Source: Anaeromassilibacillus sp. An250 (GTDB lineage: Bacteria > Bacillota > Clostridia > Oscillospirales > Acutalibacteraceae). Taken from it: a stretch of 64,000 nucleotides of DNA. The position numbers and the translations under genes are program-made. Positions 1 to 7,995 of the stretch are shown here, piece by piece. Under the pieces are notes generated by a model. That model was given only the letters and a program-made list of their open reading frames with translations. It did not search any database and was not told where the DNA came from. The stretch spans positions 1 through 64,000 of the forward strand of contig NZ_NFJK01000008.1 of the NCBI RefSeq assembly GCF_002159845.1. The letters are read 5' to 3'. Each line of letters begins with the position of its first letter. Position 1 is the stretch's first letter.

Positions 1-243
1 GCGATGGAGCAGATGTTTTTCGTCATTGACAGCCGCTACCGCAGCCGCAGGCCCATGATAATCACCACCAACCTGAAGCTGGCCGAACTCAAGAACCCGC
101 CCGACCTGGCCCACGCCCGTATCTATGACCGTATCCTGGAACGGTGCGCCCCGATCCTCTTTGCCGGGAAGAACTTCCGGGAGGAAAATGCCGGGGCCAC
201 CAAGCAGGCGGCGAAAGATATTGTAAACCGTAAGAGCGAATAA
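1..243 (+). CDS. DnaC/IstB-like ATP-binding protein, C-terminal part (mobile element)
   Basis: Partial gene: the frame is open from the first base, so the start and the Walker A region lie upstream of the window. The visible 80 residues look like the C-terminal half of DnaC/IstB-type AAA+ helicase loaders. They include a hydrophobic strand (FFVID), a sensor-like MIITTNL segment, and a conserved RIYDRILERC stretch. Proteins of this type occur in the replication modules of integrative conjugative elements and phages, where they help load replicative helicase. The next gene, a TnpW-like protein 45 bases on, supports a Tn4451/ICE-type element. The family call is good; the exact element type is inferred. 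Confidence 0.75.
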   Translation, partial: AMEQMFFVIDSRYRSRRPMIITTNLKLAELKNPPDLAHARIYDRILERCAPILFAGKNFREENAGATKQAAKDIVNRKSE

Positions 244-287
244 TTGTTTTGCCGGACGGCGCAGCCCCGCCCGGAGAAAGGAGCGCC

Positions 288-479
288 ATGAGCGAAGAAA
301 CCCGTACCATGCAGACCGTAGACACCACCCCGGCCAGAGCGCCGGAGGACGCCCCCGCGCTGGTAAAGAAAATCGGCAAGACCACCTACAAGGTGCGCGT
401 CCATTTCAGCAATACCAGCACTGAAACCATGAGCGACAAAATCAAGCGTATGCTCAAAAACGAGATACAGCAGATGTGA
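288..479 (+). CDS. TnpW-like transposon-encoded small protein
   Basis: Small protein of 63 residues. The C-terminal half (KKIGKTTYKVRVHFSNTS, then a basic KIKRML helix) matches the conserved core I know from proteins annotated TnpW in Tn4451-like and conjugative elements; the function is not established. The start at 288 was chosen because GGAGAAAGGAG lies just upstream. An in-frame TTG at 249 would add 13 poorly ordered residues and lacks a ribosome site. The acidic, proline-rich N terminus (about residues 1-27) appears disordered. It sits between the DnaC-like gene and an unknown gene, all on one strand. Confidence 0.7.
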   Translation: MSEETRTMQTVDTTPARAPEDAPALVKKIGKTTYKVRVHFSNTSTETMSDKIKRMLKNEIQQM

Positions 480-551
480 CCGGCTGATAAAGCCAGCCGC
501 CTTGTGTTAAACTGATGATGGTACACACCAAAACTTTTAGCCAAGGAGGAC

Positions 552-923
552 ATGAAAATGCTGTACGAAGAAACGGAAAAGAAAGAGATTGAGAGGGTTT
601 ACGCGGTGTTTGCCGACTACATCCGGGAAAGCCCGTATCTGGAATGGTTCTGGTCTGACAAGCTGGGCTATCTGCTGCTAAAAATCGGCGCGGAGAAACG
701 GTATATTGCGGAGAATGTAATCGTCTATACCGCCGAGCAGCTTGCCCGGATACTGTTTTCCGAAGTGTCGATGGATGTGTTGCAGATGACCGGCAACGAC
801 CACACCGAACAGACCGCCGACCCTCTGGAATTGGCCGAGATAAAGCGGCGCTGGCAGCCCTTCCTTGAACGGTTGCCGGAATACCAGACCGTTTGTGAAA
901 AAATCCTTGCCGGGGAAAAGTAA
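552..923 (+). CDS. Hypothetical protein of a mobile element (123 aa)
   Basis: I do not recognise a named family. The protein is acidic and mostly helical, with no signal peptide or membrane segment. It has two aromatic-rich stretches (YLEWFWSDKLGYLLL and RRWQPFLERLPEY). An ideal AAGGAGG ribosome site at 543-549 supports the start. It follows the TnpW-like gene by 72 bases and is closed by an intrinsic terminator at 937-974, so it looks like the last gene of the mobile element's transcript. GC-rich codons resemble the two preceding genes and differ from the AT-richer island that follows. Confidence 0.6.
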   Translation: MKMLYEETEKKEIERVYAVFADYIRESPYLEWFWSDKLGYLLLKIGAEKRYIAENVIVYTAEQLARILFSEVSMDVLQMTGNDHTEQTADPLELAEIKRRWQPFLERLPEYQTVCEKILAGEK

Positions 924-936
924 CCCCACCCGCCTG

Positions 937-974
937 AGTGTCAGGAGCATGAGAGTGCTTCTGGCACTTTTTTT
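937..974 (+). terminator. Intrinsic terminator after mobile-element genes
   Basis: A 13-bp stem (937-949 with 956-968, two G-U pairs) is followed directly by a run of T. It lies 13 bases after the stop of the unknown gene ending at 923. Confidence 0.8.
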
Positions 975-1010
975 GTAGCTTTTTTGTGAATTTGATTAAA
1001 AAGTCCTTGA

Positions 1011-1063
1011 CAACTCGTTTCGGGAGTTGCCGCTTATTCTTTGTATAGAGTAAGCGGCTTTTT
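1011..1063 (+). terminator. Two adjacent hairpins ending in a T run, near the mobile-element end
   Basis: A short inverted repeat CAACTC/GAGTTG (1011-1029) runs into a second, longer inverted repeat GCCGCTTA/TAAGCGGC (1029-1036 with 1051-1058). The second repeat is followed by five T. It can act as a terminator on the plus strand. It is also a candidate for structure at the right end of the mobile element, because the character of the sequence changes just after it. Confidence 0.5.
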
Positions 1064-1199
1064 CATGCCTGTTTTTATAGGGGCATCGCAACAAAGGCCA
1101 ATCGATTCACATACTGCTGGGTAGGGAAAGGCGCATGCAGGAAATAAGCGGCCTATAGAACTATATGGCGTTTTGTTTACCGCAGGGGATATAGAATAT

Positions 1200-2093
1200 T
1201 TATTGGTCTGTTTCCAACATCTCCCGAAGGCACTGCAAAAATGTTCCTGCCGCTTTGGAGAACACCTGATATTTTTTCCAGACAATAAAACCATGCGCTT
1301 CTAACCGGGGAGAAAATGGCCGGAAGCAAAGATTGCTGCCATGCGTATTGATAAGCTTGTCGTAGCAGATAGCATATCCTAATCCTTCATCGACCAAAAG
1401 GGAAGCGTTGAATACCAGGTTATAGGTGGCTACAATGTTCAATTTGGAGGCCTCCCGTTTTAGCCAACCGCCTAAATAGGTATCATCGCCTTTTTGATGG
1501 GAAGTAATCAAAGGCTTGTCCCACAAATCCTCTGGGGAAATGCTTTCTTTTTGTGCCAAAGGAGAATCCTTGCGCATCAGTACGCCCCATGTATCCTTTA
1601 CAGGGACCGGAATGGCCTCATATTTCTGTGAATCAACTTGGCTGAACAATAGCCCAAAGTCAATCAGCCCCTTATCCAGATATTCGAGCACATGTTCTGC
1701 ATTGCCGCTGGTAATGTGATAATGAATATCCGGGTGCGTTTCTTGTAGCTTTTTTGCAGCTTGGGCGAGCAGGCGCATGACATCTGTTTCACCTGTGCCA
1801 ATATATACATCCCCCACAATGGTTTCACCAGAGCGGATGATTTCTTCTTCTGTACGCCGCATCAGTGAAAGCATTTCTTCGGCCCGTTTGCGAAGGATCA
1901 TTCCTTCTTCCGTCAATACGACTTTCCGGGAACCCTTTACGCCGCGGATAAGCAATTGCTTTCCCAATTCCATCTCCATTGCTTTGAGCTGAGTGGATAA
2001 AGCTGGTTGTGAGATGTGCAGGGATTCTGCTGCTGCGGTAATATTCTGTTCCCTTGCTACAGCTAAAAAGTATTCCAATAAACGAAATTCCAT
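1200..2093 (-). CDS. LysR-family transcriptional regulator
   Basis: 297 residues, the normal LysR length. The N-terminal winged helix-turn-helix occupies about residues 1-60 (FLAVAREQNITAAAESLHISQPALSTQL is typical). A linker helix and a periplasmic-binding-like effector domain follow to the C terminus. An AGGAGG site (2102-2107 on the opposite strand) fixes the start. The gene is divergent from the lipoprotein hydrolase gene at 2238, the usual arrangement for a LysR protein controlling its neighbour, so it probably regulates the island to 11.8 kb. The 144-base divergent region is very AT-rich. The effector is unknown. Confidence 0.9.
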   Translation of the reverse strand: MEFRLLEYFLAVAREQNITAAAESLHISQPALSTQLKAMEMELGKQLLIRGVKGSRKVVLTEEGMILRKRAEEMLSLMRRTEEEIIRSGETIVGDVYIGTGETDVMRLLAQAAKKLQETHPDIHYHITSGNAEHVLEYLDKGLIDFGLLFSQVDSQKYEAIPVPVKDTWGVLMRKDSPLAQKESISPEDLWDKPLITSHQKGDDTYLGGWLKREASKLNIVATYNLVFNASLLVDEGLGYAICYDKLINTHGSNLCFRPFSPRLEAHGFIVWKKYQVFSKAAGTFLQCLREMLETDQ

Positions 2094-2106
2094 GTAAATC
2101 GCCTCC

Positions 2107-2120
2107 TATACAAAAGTATA
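2107..2120. promoter_or_regulatory. Candidate LysR operator palindrome
   Basis: A perfect 14-base palindrome (TATAC-AAAA-GTATA) lies 13 bases upstream of the LysR start codon, in the divergent region. Its position fits autoregulation by a LysR protein. A second, looser dyad (CTC-N9-GAG) lies at 2189-2203, over the -10 box of the divergent promoter. Assignment is by position and symmetry only. Confidence 0.4.
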
Positions 2121-2170
2121 ACGCTAAATAATATAAAAATTAATTATGAAAAATAATAAAGAATAAATAT

Positions 2171-2199
2171 TTGATATATAATTAAAAGCTCCGTATACT
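2171..2199 (+). promoter_or_regulatory. Promoter for the lipoprotein hydrolase/ABC operon
   Basis: TTGATA (2171-2176), a 17-base spacer and TATACT (2194-2199), 38 bases before the ATG at 2238. The -35 element sits in the 10-mer TATTTGATAT, which is repeated at the promoter of the SDR gene (7925). Confidence 0.65.
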
Positions 2200-2237
2200 T
2201 GAGTTGTAGAAATGAATTTGAAAAGGAGGCATTTCAG

Positions 2238-3374
2238 ATGAATAGCAGTTATACCCCAAAAAGCTGGATTTTCTGCGTTTCCTTCTTCCTCAGCATAGCA
2301 ATCCTTTTGACAGGATGTTCAGGGAGGTCAGAAGATCCCATGAAAGATTCGGAAAACAGTAGCACAGCACAAATCATATCGGATACAGAAGAATTAAATC
2401 TGGTCTCTCCTACTTCGGAGATTGTTGAGTTGGAGGATGGCTTTTCGACTGTCCGATACAATGGGGATTATGGTTTTGATGGCTTCCTTGCCCAAGGCGG
2501 AGCTTCTTCCGATGGAGAAGTAATAGAATATCTTGCCAGCAACCTGCTTTCTGATTTGAATTTGGGGGACTTGCTAGGAGGGCTTTTTGGATGCAGTACC
2601 ATTGCCGTGCAAAGCCCAGAAGGCAACGCCTTGTTTGGCCGCAATTTTGATTGGGAAAACTGTGCAGCTATGGTTGTGGAATCCCATCCTGAAAATGGGT
2701 ATGCATCCCTTTCTACCGTGAACATGGATTTTATCACCCAAAATGTAGGAGGTGGCATGGTAGGTATGGCCCTAAATATGGATGCGGTCAAAACACTTGC
2801 CGCCTTGTATGCTCCGCTGGACGGGATGAATGAAGCTGGCTTGGCAGTTTCGGTGAATATGATTCAAGATCGTTCCACCATTGAGCAGGATACGGACAAG
2901 CCGGACATTACCACCACAACGGCGATCCGCTTGTTATTAGACCATGCCGGAAGTGTGGATGAAGCATTGGAACTACTAGAGCAATATGACCTGCATGGTT
3001 CTATGGGGATGATGATCCATTTCGCGATAGCAGATTCTGCGGGCCGAAGCGTGGCGGTAGAGTATGTGAATCAAGAAATGGCCGTTACAGAGACGCCGGT
3101 GCTGACAAATTTTTATCTAGCGGAAGGGGAGAAACAAGGCATTGGAACCCAACAATCCCATGAAAGGTATGATATCCTGCTGGATCAGTTGGAAGAAACC
3201 CCTCGGATGGGGATGGAAGACGTTCGGGATGCCTTAGACAGCGTGAGCAAGGATAATTTCGGTGAATTTGAATCCACCGAATGGAGCATCGTCATGAACT
3301 TGTCTGACGGGGAAGCCCGGTATTATCATCGGGAAAACTACAGCCAAAACTACACGTTCCGGTTGGAAGCTTGA
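2238..3374 (+). CDS. Lipoprotein of the linear amide C-N hydrolase (choloylglycine hydrolase/penicillin acylase) superfamily
   Basis: 378 residues from the ATG at 2238 (AAAAGGAGG just upstream); an in-frame upstream start at 2199 has no ribosome site and would spoil the signal. A lipoprotein signal ends in LLTGC with lipidated Cys27. About 90 residues later comes LFG-CSTIAV, with Cys119 followed by Arg135 and Asp138. The spacing C-x15-R-x2-D is the same as Cys2, Arg18 and Asp21 of bile salt hydrolases and penicillin V acylase, which are Ntn-hydrolases that use the processed Cys as nucleophile. I infer autocleavage at Gly118-Cys119, as in isopenicillin N acyltransferase-like enzymes, leaving a lipid-anchored pro-segment. 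The substrate (bile salt, acyl-amino acid, peptide or lactam) cannot be told. It is first in an operon with the genes at 3387-7876. Confidence 0.8.
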   Translation: MNSSYTPKSWIFCVSFFLSIAILLTGCSGRSEDPMKDSENSSTAQIISDTEELNLVSPTSEIVELEDGFSTVRYNGDYGFDGFLAQGGASSDGEVIEYLASNLLSDLNLGDLLGGLFGCSTIAVQSPEGNALFGRNFDWENCAAMVVESHPENGYASLSTVNMDFITQNVGGGMVGMALNMDAVKTLAALYAPLDGMNEAGLAVSVNMIQDRSTIEQDTDKPDITTTTAIRLLLDHAGSVDEALELLEQYDLHGSMGMMIHFAIADSAGRSVAVEYVNQEMAVTETPVLTNFYLAEGEKQGIGTQQSHERYDILLDQLEETPRMGMEDVRDALDSVSKDNFGEFESTEWSIVMNLSDGEARYYHRENYSQNYTFRLEA

Positions 3375-3386
3375 TAAAAAGGAGCA

Positions 3387-4760
3387 ATGAATATGGACTA
3401 TCTGAAAACACTGAGGGATTTGTTTGCCTTTATGAAAAATACCCGTTTGTCAGAAACACAAATGAGGGAGCTGCAAAATCAAAAACTCCGGGCATTGCTC
3501 CATTTTGTTTGGGAACGTTCCGCTTTTTACCGGCACACCTTTGAAGAGGCAGGCATCACAGAAAAACAGCTGGACAGGCTGCCCCTATCCGCGTTCCCCA
3601 CTATAGACAAAACCATTTTGATGGAGCATTTTGAGGAGCTCATCACGATACCGGGGCTGAACCAAGAGCAACTGCGGAAATTTGATGCAGAAAACACGGC
3701 GGACCGCCGCCCCTATTTAGGGAAATACCATGTAGTTCATTCTTCGGGCAGTACAGGAAAACCCGGATATTTTATTTATGATGAAGCTGCTTGGCATACG
3801 ATGTTGCTTGGTATTATCCGAGGCGCCTTGTGGAATATGACCATCCTACAGATCCTAAAATTGTTGGCGGGAAGGCCCCGGATTATTTACATAGCTGCCA
3901 CAGATGGACGTTATGGAGGGGCTATGGCGGTAGGGGATGGCATTGACGGCGTGGGGGCAAAACAGATGTATCTGGATATCAAGACCCCCTTGGATGATTG
4001 GATCGATAGCGTACATAAATTTCAGCCGAATATAATCATCGGCTATCCGTCCGCTATTAAGATTTTGGCGGAATTCGTAGAGGATGGAAAGGTACAGGTG
4101 CAAATCAAACGGGTTATCTCCTGTGGGGAACCTTTAGGCAGCGGCTTGCGGAAATTCCTTGAAAGAAGCTTTAAATGCCCCGTCATCAATATCTATGGGG
4201 CCAGTGAATCCCTGGCCCTTGGCGTAGAGACCGGGACGGAAGATGGTATGCTGCTGTTTGATGACCTGAATATTATTGAAGTGGAAAATGGCGTTATGTA
4301 CCTTACAAGCCTTTATAATTTTGCGCAGCCGCTTATCCGCTACCGGCTTTCAGATCATCTAGTGCTTAAAGAGCCCATGCCGGGCAGCCCGTTTAGCCGT
4401 GCTGAAATTCTACTGGGGAGAAATGAAGATCTGCTGTGGTTCGAAGATACCGCTGGGCGTCGGGATTTCTTGCATCCCCTAGCAGTAGAAGGATTCTGTA
4501 TCGAGGGTTTGCTTGATTATCAATTTCGACAAACAGCACCGGATGCGTTTGAAATGCTCGCGGAGGCCGCTTTCGAAGAGCGAAAGCCTGCTATTGAAGC
4601 GGAAATCCTCCGGCAGATGAAGGGAATCTTGCAAGGGAAACATCTCGGGTATGTACAATTCTATGTGCGGTTTGTAGACGCGATCCTGCCCAATCCTGAA
4701 ACGGGGAAAAAGTCCCTGATTGTCTCAACCATCCAAACGGAAATGGAGGAGGCCGTATGA
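3387..4760 (+). CDS. PaaK/CapK-like adenylate-forming enzyme
   Basis: 457 residues, similar in size to phenylacetate-CoA ligase and CapK-like proteins. The ATP/AMP-binding P-loop HSSGSTGKPG is near residue 120. An INIYGASES segment (near residue 270) and a YRLSDHL stretch match later conserved motifs of the family. These enzymes activate a carboxylic acid as acyl-AMP, often passing it to CoA. No carrier-protein or condensation gene is nearby, so the acid and acceptor are unknown. An AAAGGAGC site precedes the start, 12 bases after the hydrolase gene, and its end overlaps the ABC ATPase by 4 bases, so the genes are translationally coupled. Pairing with an amide hydrolase suggests making and breaking of the same kind of acyl bond, but that is inference. 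Confidence 0.75.
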   Translation: MNMDYLKTLRDLFAFMKNTRLSETQMRELQNQKLRALLHFVWERSAFYRHTFEEAGITEKQLDRLPLSAFPTIDKTILMEHFEELITIPGLNQEQLRKFDAENTADRRPYLGKYHVVHSSGSTGKPGYFIYDEAAWHTMLLGIIRGALWNMTILQILKLLAGRPRIIYIAATDGRYGGAMAVGDGIDGVGAKQMYLDIKTPLDDWIDSVHKFQPNIIIGYPSAIKILAEFVEDGKVQVQIKRVISCGEPLGSGLRKFLERSFKCPVINIYGASESLALGVETGTEDGMLLFDDLNIIEVENGVMYLTSLYNFAQPLIRYRLSDHLVLKEPMPGSPFSRAEILLGRNEDLLWFEDTAGRRDFLHPLAVEGFCIEGLLDYQFRQTAPDAFEMLAEAAFEERKPAIEAEILRQMKGILQGKHLGYVQFYVRFVDAILPNPETGKKSLIVSTIQTEMEEAV

Positions 4761-5512
4761 AAGAAGCGTTGCTCACAGCAAAGGAAATCGTAAAAACTTA
4801 TCCCGATAGGCAGGAACCGATACTCAACCGGATTAGCATAGAAATCTATCAGGGAGATTTTACCATCATTATGGGACCGTCTGGGGCCGGCAAATCCACC
4901 CTCCTCTATGCTCTTAGTGGCATGGATACGCTTAGCAGCGGAAAAGTGCTGTACCGGGATCAGGAACTGGGAACCCTTTCGGAAAAAAGGATGGCCTCAT
5001 TGCGGGCCAGGGAATTTGGCTTTGTGTTTCAACAGACATATTTGGTGAGTAACCTGACCTTGTTTGAAAATGTAGCGGTAGCCGGATACCTGGAGAAAGG
5101 AAAGACTGACAAAGAGGTAAGGGAGCAGGCAGAATCCCTACTAGCTCGGATGCATGTAGAAAGTGCCAAAGACCGCCTGCCCGCCCAAGCTTCCGGAGGC
5201 GAGTCCCAGAGGGCGGCCATTGCCAGAGCGATGGTTAACCGGCCGGGATTGCTGTTTGCGGACGAACCCACTGGTGCGCTTAACCGGAGAAATAGCGAAG
5301 AAGTCATGGAGCTGCTTACTTCCTTAAATCGGGAAGGGCAAAGTATCCTTATGGTGACCCATGATGTGAAAGCGGCTATCCGGGGAGATCGCATCCTCTA
5401 TCTGGAAGATGGAAAAATCCTGGATGAAATGCCCTTGCCGCCCTTTGATGCACAAATAGCCAAAGAACGGGAAGAAACAGTCAGCACATGGCTGCGCTCG
5501 CTTTCCTGGTAA
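4757..5512 (+). CDS. ABC transporter ATP-binding protein (MacB/LolD-type)
   Basis: 251 residues with all ATPase motifs: Walker A GPSGAGKST (about 40-48), a Q-loop in VFQQTY, signature SGGESQRAAIARA (from about 146), Walker B LLFADEP and the switch His in MVTHD. The sequence type is the MacB/LolD/FtsE class, which powers FtsX-like permeases that export peptides or lipoproteins or act mechanically on the envelope. Its ATG overlaps the stop of the adenylating-enzyme gene (ATGA), and the permease reading frame starts 13 bases after it. Confidence 0.92.
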   Translation: MKEALLTAKEIVKTYPDRQEPILNRISIEIYQGDFTIIMGPSGAGKSTLLYALSGMDTLSSGKVLYRDQELGTLSEKRMASLRAREFGFVFQQTYLVSNLTLFENVAVAGYLEKGKTDKEVREQAESLLARMHVESAKDRLPAQASGGESQRAAIARAMVNRPGLLFADEPTGALNRRNSEEVMELLTSLNREGQSILMVTHDVKAAIRGDRILYLEDGKILDEMPLPPFDAQIAKEREETVSTWLRSLSW

Positions 5513-5525
5513 GGAGGGATGGGAG

Positions 5526-6629
5526 ATGGAAATCAGAACATTACTGAAAGCGAATCTCAAATCCCACCGGGGAACTGTGCTGGGCGTGTTCATTTTGATC
5601 CTTTTGGTTTCCTTATCTTTAGGAACCGTCCTGGCAGTAGCCCTAAATTCCAGCCGCTATGTAAACAGCGAAATGAGCCGTCTGGGTTACGGCAATTTGA
5701 CGGCTTGGGTATCTGGGCTCCCGGATGCCGCCCCTTTGGTGGACGAAATTTCTGCCTTAGATGAGGTGGATTCCGTAGGGGTACAATCCCTTATCTTCTC
5801 TGAATATGAAATAGGGACCCAGGAGTCAGATAGTGAAGGGCAGCTGATCACTTATGACCCGGTGCAGTATCCATATAAATTTTTCATGGATAGCTTGTCC
5901 AATTATAGCGATGCCCCCATGGGAATCGCACCGGGGGAAATATATGTCCCTGCCTCCATGGCATCCATGTTTGACATCCAGGTCAGGGATACGATTACCT
6001 TTCCTATTGCCCGCAGCGGGGGAGATATGGCTTTCACGGTCGCTGGCTTTTTTGAAGACCCCTTTATGGGTAGCTCGATGATCGGGATGAAAGGCTTTCT
6101 CATCTGTAGGCAGGACCATGAAGAGATCGCAGGGATGATTCGTGATGCTGGCGCGGACGGCCTGGCGCGTGAAGGGTTTATGCTGCATATTTTCCAGTCA
6201 GAGGGAAGCGATTTGGCAGCTTCGCAGTTTAATGCAGTCCTCAATGAAAAAACAAGCTTGCAAGGCTATGTAGAATTCACCCACAGCCGTGAAGCCATTT
6301 CCGGTTTTATGCTGACACTACAGAATGTGTTCGCCAGCCTGCTGCTTGCCTTTGTAGCGATCTTGCTTTTGGCATCTATGGCGGTGCTTTCCCACAGCAT
6401 TGGCAGTACTATCGAACAGGACTATACCAATATGGGGGTCCTCAAAACCTTGGGGGCCACCAGTGGGAAGCTGCGAGGAATACAGCTTTTGCAGTACCTT
6501 ATTACAGCCTTATGCGGTATGGTGGCGGGGATGCTGCTCTCGCTCCCGGCAACTCGGCTTACTTCCCAGATGACGGTGACAACTACGGGCCTATTGCTTC
6601 CTTCCTCACTGCCCATAGGGGCTGCTTAG
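5526..6629 (+). CDS. ABC transporter permease (FtsX-like), N-terminal part before a frameshift
   Basis: 367 residues. A first membrane segment (about residues 20-40) is followed by a large extracellular domain and then two more segments (about 265-290 and 320-340) of an FtsX domain. The frame then stops at TAG 6627-6629, exactly where the third FtsX helix should begin. Shifting by -1 at the last Ala codons continues PIGAA into LAALAAVLF without a break, and the rest of the protein follows in that frame to 7876. This is therefore the first half of one permease of roughly 780 residues. A GGAGGGATGGGAG site precedes the start. Either the gene is broken, or the base count here is wrong, or a frameshift is used; no classical slippery heptamer is visible. 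Confidence 0.75.
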   Translation: MEIRTLLKANLKSHRGTVLGVFILILLVSLSLGTVLAVALNSSRYVNSEMSRLGYGNLTAWVSGLPDAAPLVDEISALDEVDSVGVQSLIFSEYEIGTQESDSEGQLITYDPVQYPYKFFMDSLSNYSDAPMGIAPGEIYVPASMASMFDIQVRDTITFPIARSGGDMAFTVAGFFEDPFMGSSMIGMKGFLICRQDHEEIAGMIRDAGADGLAREGFMLHIFQSEGSDLAASQFNAVLNEKTSLQGYVEFTHSREAISGFMLTLQNVFASLLLAFVAILLLASMAVLSHSIGSTIEQDYTNMGVLKTLGATSGKLRGIQLLQYLITALCGMVAGMLLSLPATRLTSQMTVTTTGLLLPSSLPIGAA

Positions 6630-7876
6630 CGGCTTTGGCAGCGGTCCTTTTTCTGCTGATGGGTTTCGTTTGGCTCTACACCAGGCGGATCAGCCGGATT
6701 TCCCCTGTCAGCGCTATCCGGGGGACTTGGAAGGAAGCCCAAAAAAGCAAAAAGGCGGCTTTCCTCATTCAAAAAGAAGGGCTTCCTTTCTGGCTTGCCC
6801 TCCGACAGCTTTCCAGCGGTAAGCGCCGGTATATTGGGGCGTGCCTGGTGGCATTGTTGTTGGCCTTTTTCGCCTCTCTTACCGGCCGGGTGGATGCTTG
6901 GCTGGGGCCGAATGGCGAGGGATTGATGGATGCATTTAACCCGGCTGATCTGCACATTGCTGTCCAACCTATGGGGGAAACCGGGATGGAAGAGATTGAA
7001 CAGACCATTGCCAGCTATACAGCTATTACAGATTCCTACATGCTAGGGATGCCCAGCGTTTCTATAAACGGTGTGGATGTAACAGCGAATGTTATCACAG
7101 ATGCAGAACGGTTCCATCTGCTTTCAGGGCAAACCTGCCGGCAGGTAAATGAAGTAACGCTCACAGAATTTGTAGCCGCAGATTTAGGCGTCTCTGTAGG
7201 GGATACGGTTACCATTACAGGCGGCTTGGACAGCAGGGAGTATGTGGTCAGCGGCATTTACCAGTGTGCCAACGATATGGGAGCCAATATCGGTATGAAC
7301 CGGGCTGGATATGACCTGATTGGAGAGGAATCTCCCACTATGTGGTGTACCCATTATTTCCTGGAAGATCCCTCCCTCCAGCCGACAATCATGCAGGCCC
7401 TTCAAGACACTTATGGCGGGGATGTATACCTGCATGAAAATTCCTGGCCAGGACTTGCAGGAATCCTTACGGCTATGCAGCTTTTGATGATTTTCCTATA
7501 CGCCATGGTGACCCTTTTCGTGTTGATTGTCACGCTTTTGACCACTGAAAAGCTCCTGCGGGCTGAGAAAAAAGATTTATGCATTTACCGTGCATTGGGA
7601 TTCTCTACCGTGCAGCTTCGACGCTCTTTTGCCTTGCGTTTTGGAATGATTGCCCTGCTGGGCAGCTTTTTGGGAACCATCTTCAGTGCTTTTCTTACCG
7701 ACCCGTTGGTGGCAGTGCTCATGCGTCTGGAGGGGATCAGTAATTTTTCTTCTCGTCCAGGAATCTTTACTATATTGCTGCCGGGGGCAGTTGTGGTTAT
7801 ATGGTTCCTTCTGTTTGCTTATCTCGCAGCGGGAAGGATTCGGAGAACGCCTCTCACTTCTTTGATGGAGGAATGA
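6512..7876 (+). CDS. ABC transporter permease (FtsX-like), C-terminal part after a frameshift
   Basis: The frame is open from 6512, but only the part from about 6629 makes sense as protein. Before that, the 5526 frame encodes the real helix. From 6629 it gives the third helix of the first FtsX domain (LAALAAVLFLLMGFVWLY), a cytoplasmic link with a conserved PVSAIRG motif, a helix near RRYIGACLV, a second extracellular domain, and a C-terminal FtsX domain with three helices ending in LTSLMEE. There is no ribosome site before 6512 or near 6630, so independent translation is unlikely. Together with 5526-6629 it makes one MacB/YknZ-like permease partnering the ATPase at 4757. Confidence 0.7.
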   Translation: MRYGGGDAALAPGNSAYFPDDGDNYGPIASFLTAHRGCLAALAAVLFLLMGFVWLYTRRISRISPVSAIRGTWKEAQKSKKAAFLIQKEGLPFWLALRQLSSGKRRYIGACLVALLLAFFASLTGRVDAWLGPNGEGLMDAFNPADLHIAVQPMGETGMEEIEQTIASYTAITDSYMLGMPSVSINGVDVTANVITDAERFHLLSGQTCRQVNEVTLTEFVAADLGVSVGDTVTITGGLDSREYVVSGIYQCANDMGANIGMNRAGYDLIGEESPTMWCTHYFLEDPSLQPTIMQALQDTYGGDVYLHENSWPGLAGILTAMQLLMIFLYAMVTLFVLIVTLLTTEKLLRAEKKDLCIYRALGFSTVQLRRSFALRFGMIALLGSFLGTIFSAFLTDPLVAVLMRLEGISNFSSRPGIFTILLPGAVVVIWFLLFAYLAAGRIRRTPLTSLMEE

Positions 7877-7924
7877 AGGCGTTTCCATTCCATTTTATTA
7901 TGGAAATCGATAAAACATAAGTAT

Positions 7925-7953
7925 TTGATATTTCTCTTTCCGAACGTTACACT
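7925..7953 (+). promoter_or_regulatory. Promoter for the SDR-LysE gene group
   Basis: TTGATA (7925-7930), a 17-base spacer and TACACT (7948-7953), 43 bases before the SDR start. It shares the 10-mer TATTTGATAT with the promoter at 2171, suggesting shared control of the two halves of the island. Confidence 0.55.
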
Positions 7954-7995
7954 ATAGATAGAAAGGGAAACGCAACAAAGAAAAGAGGCTTTTTT

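Noticed and set aside
6512-6628. Independent N terminus of the second permease frame
   Set aside because: Its translation is hydrophilic nonsense, while the 5526 frame encodes a proper membrane helix in the same bases.
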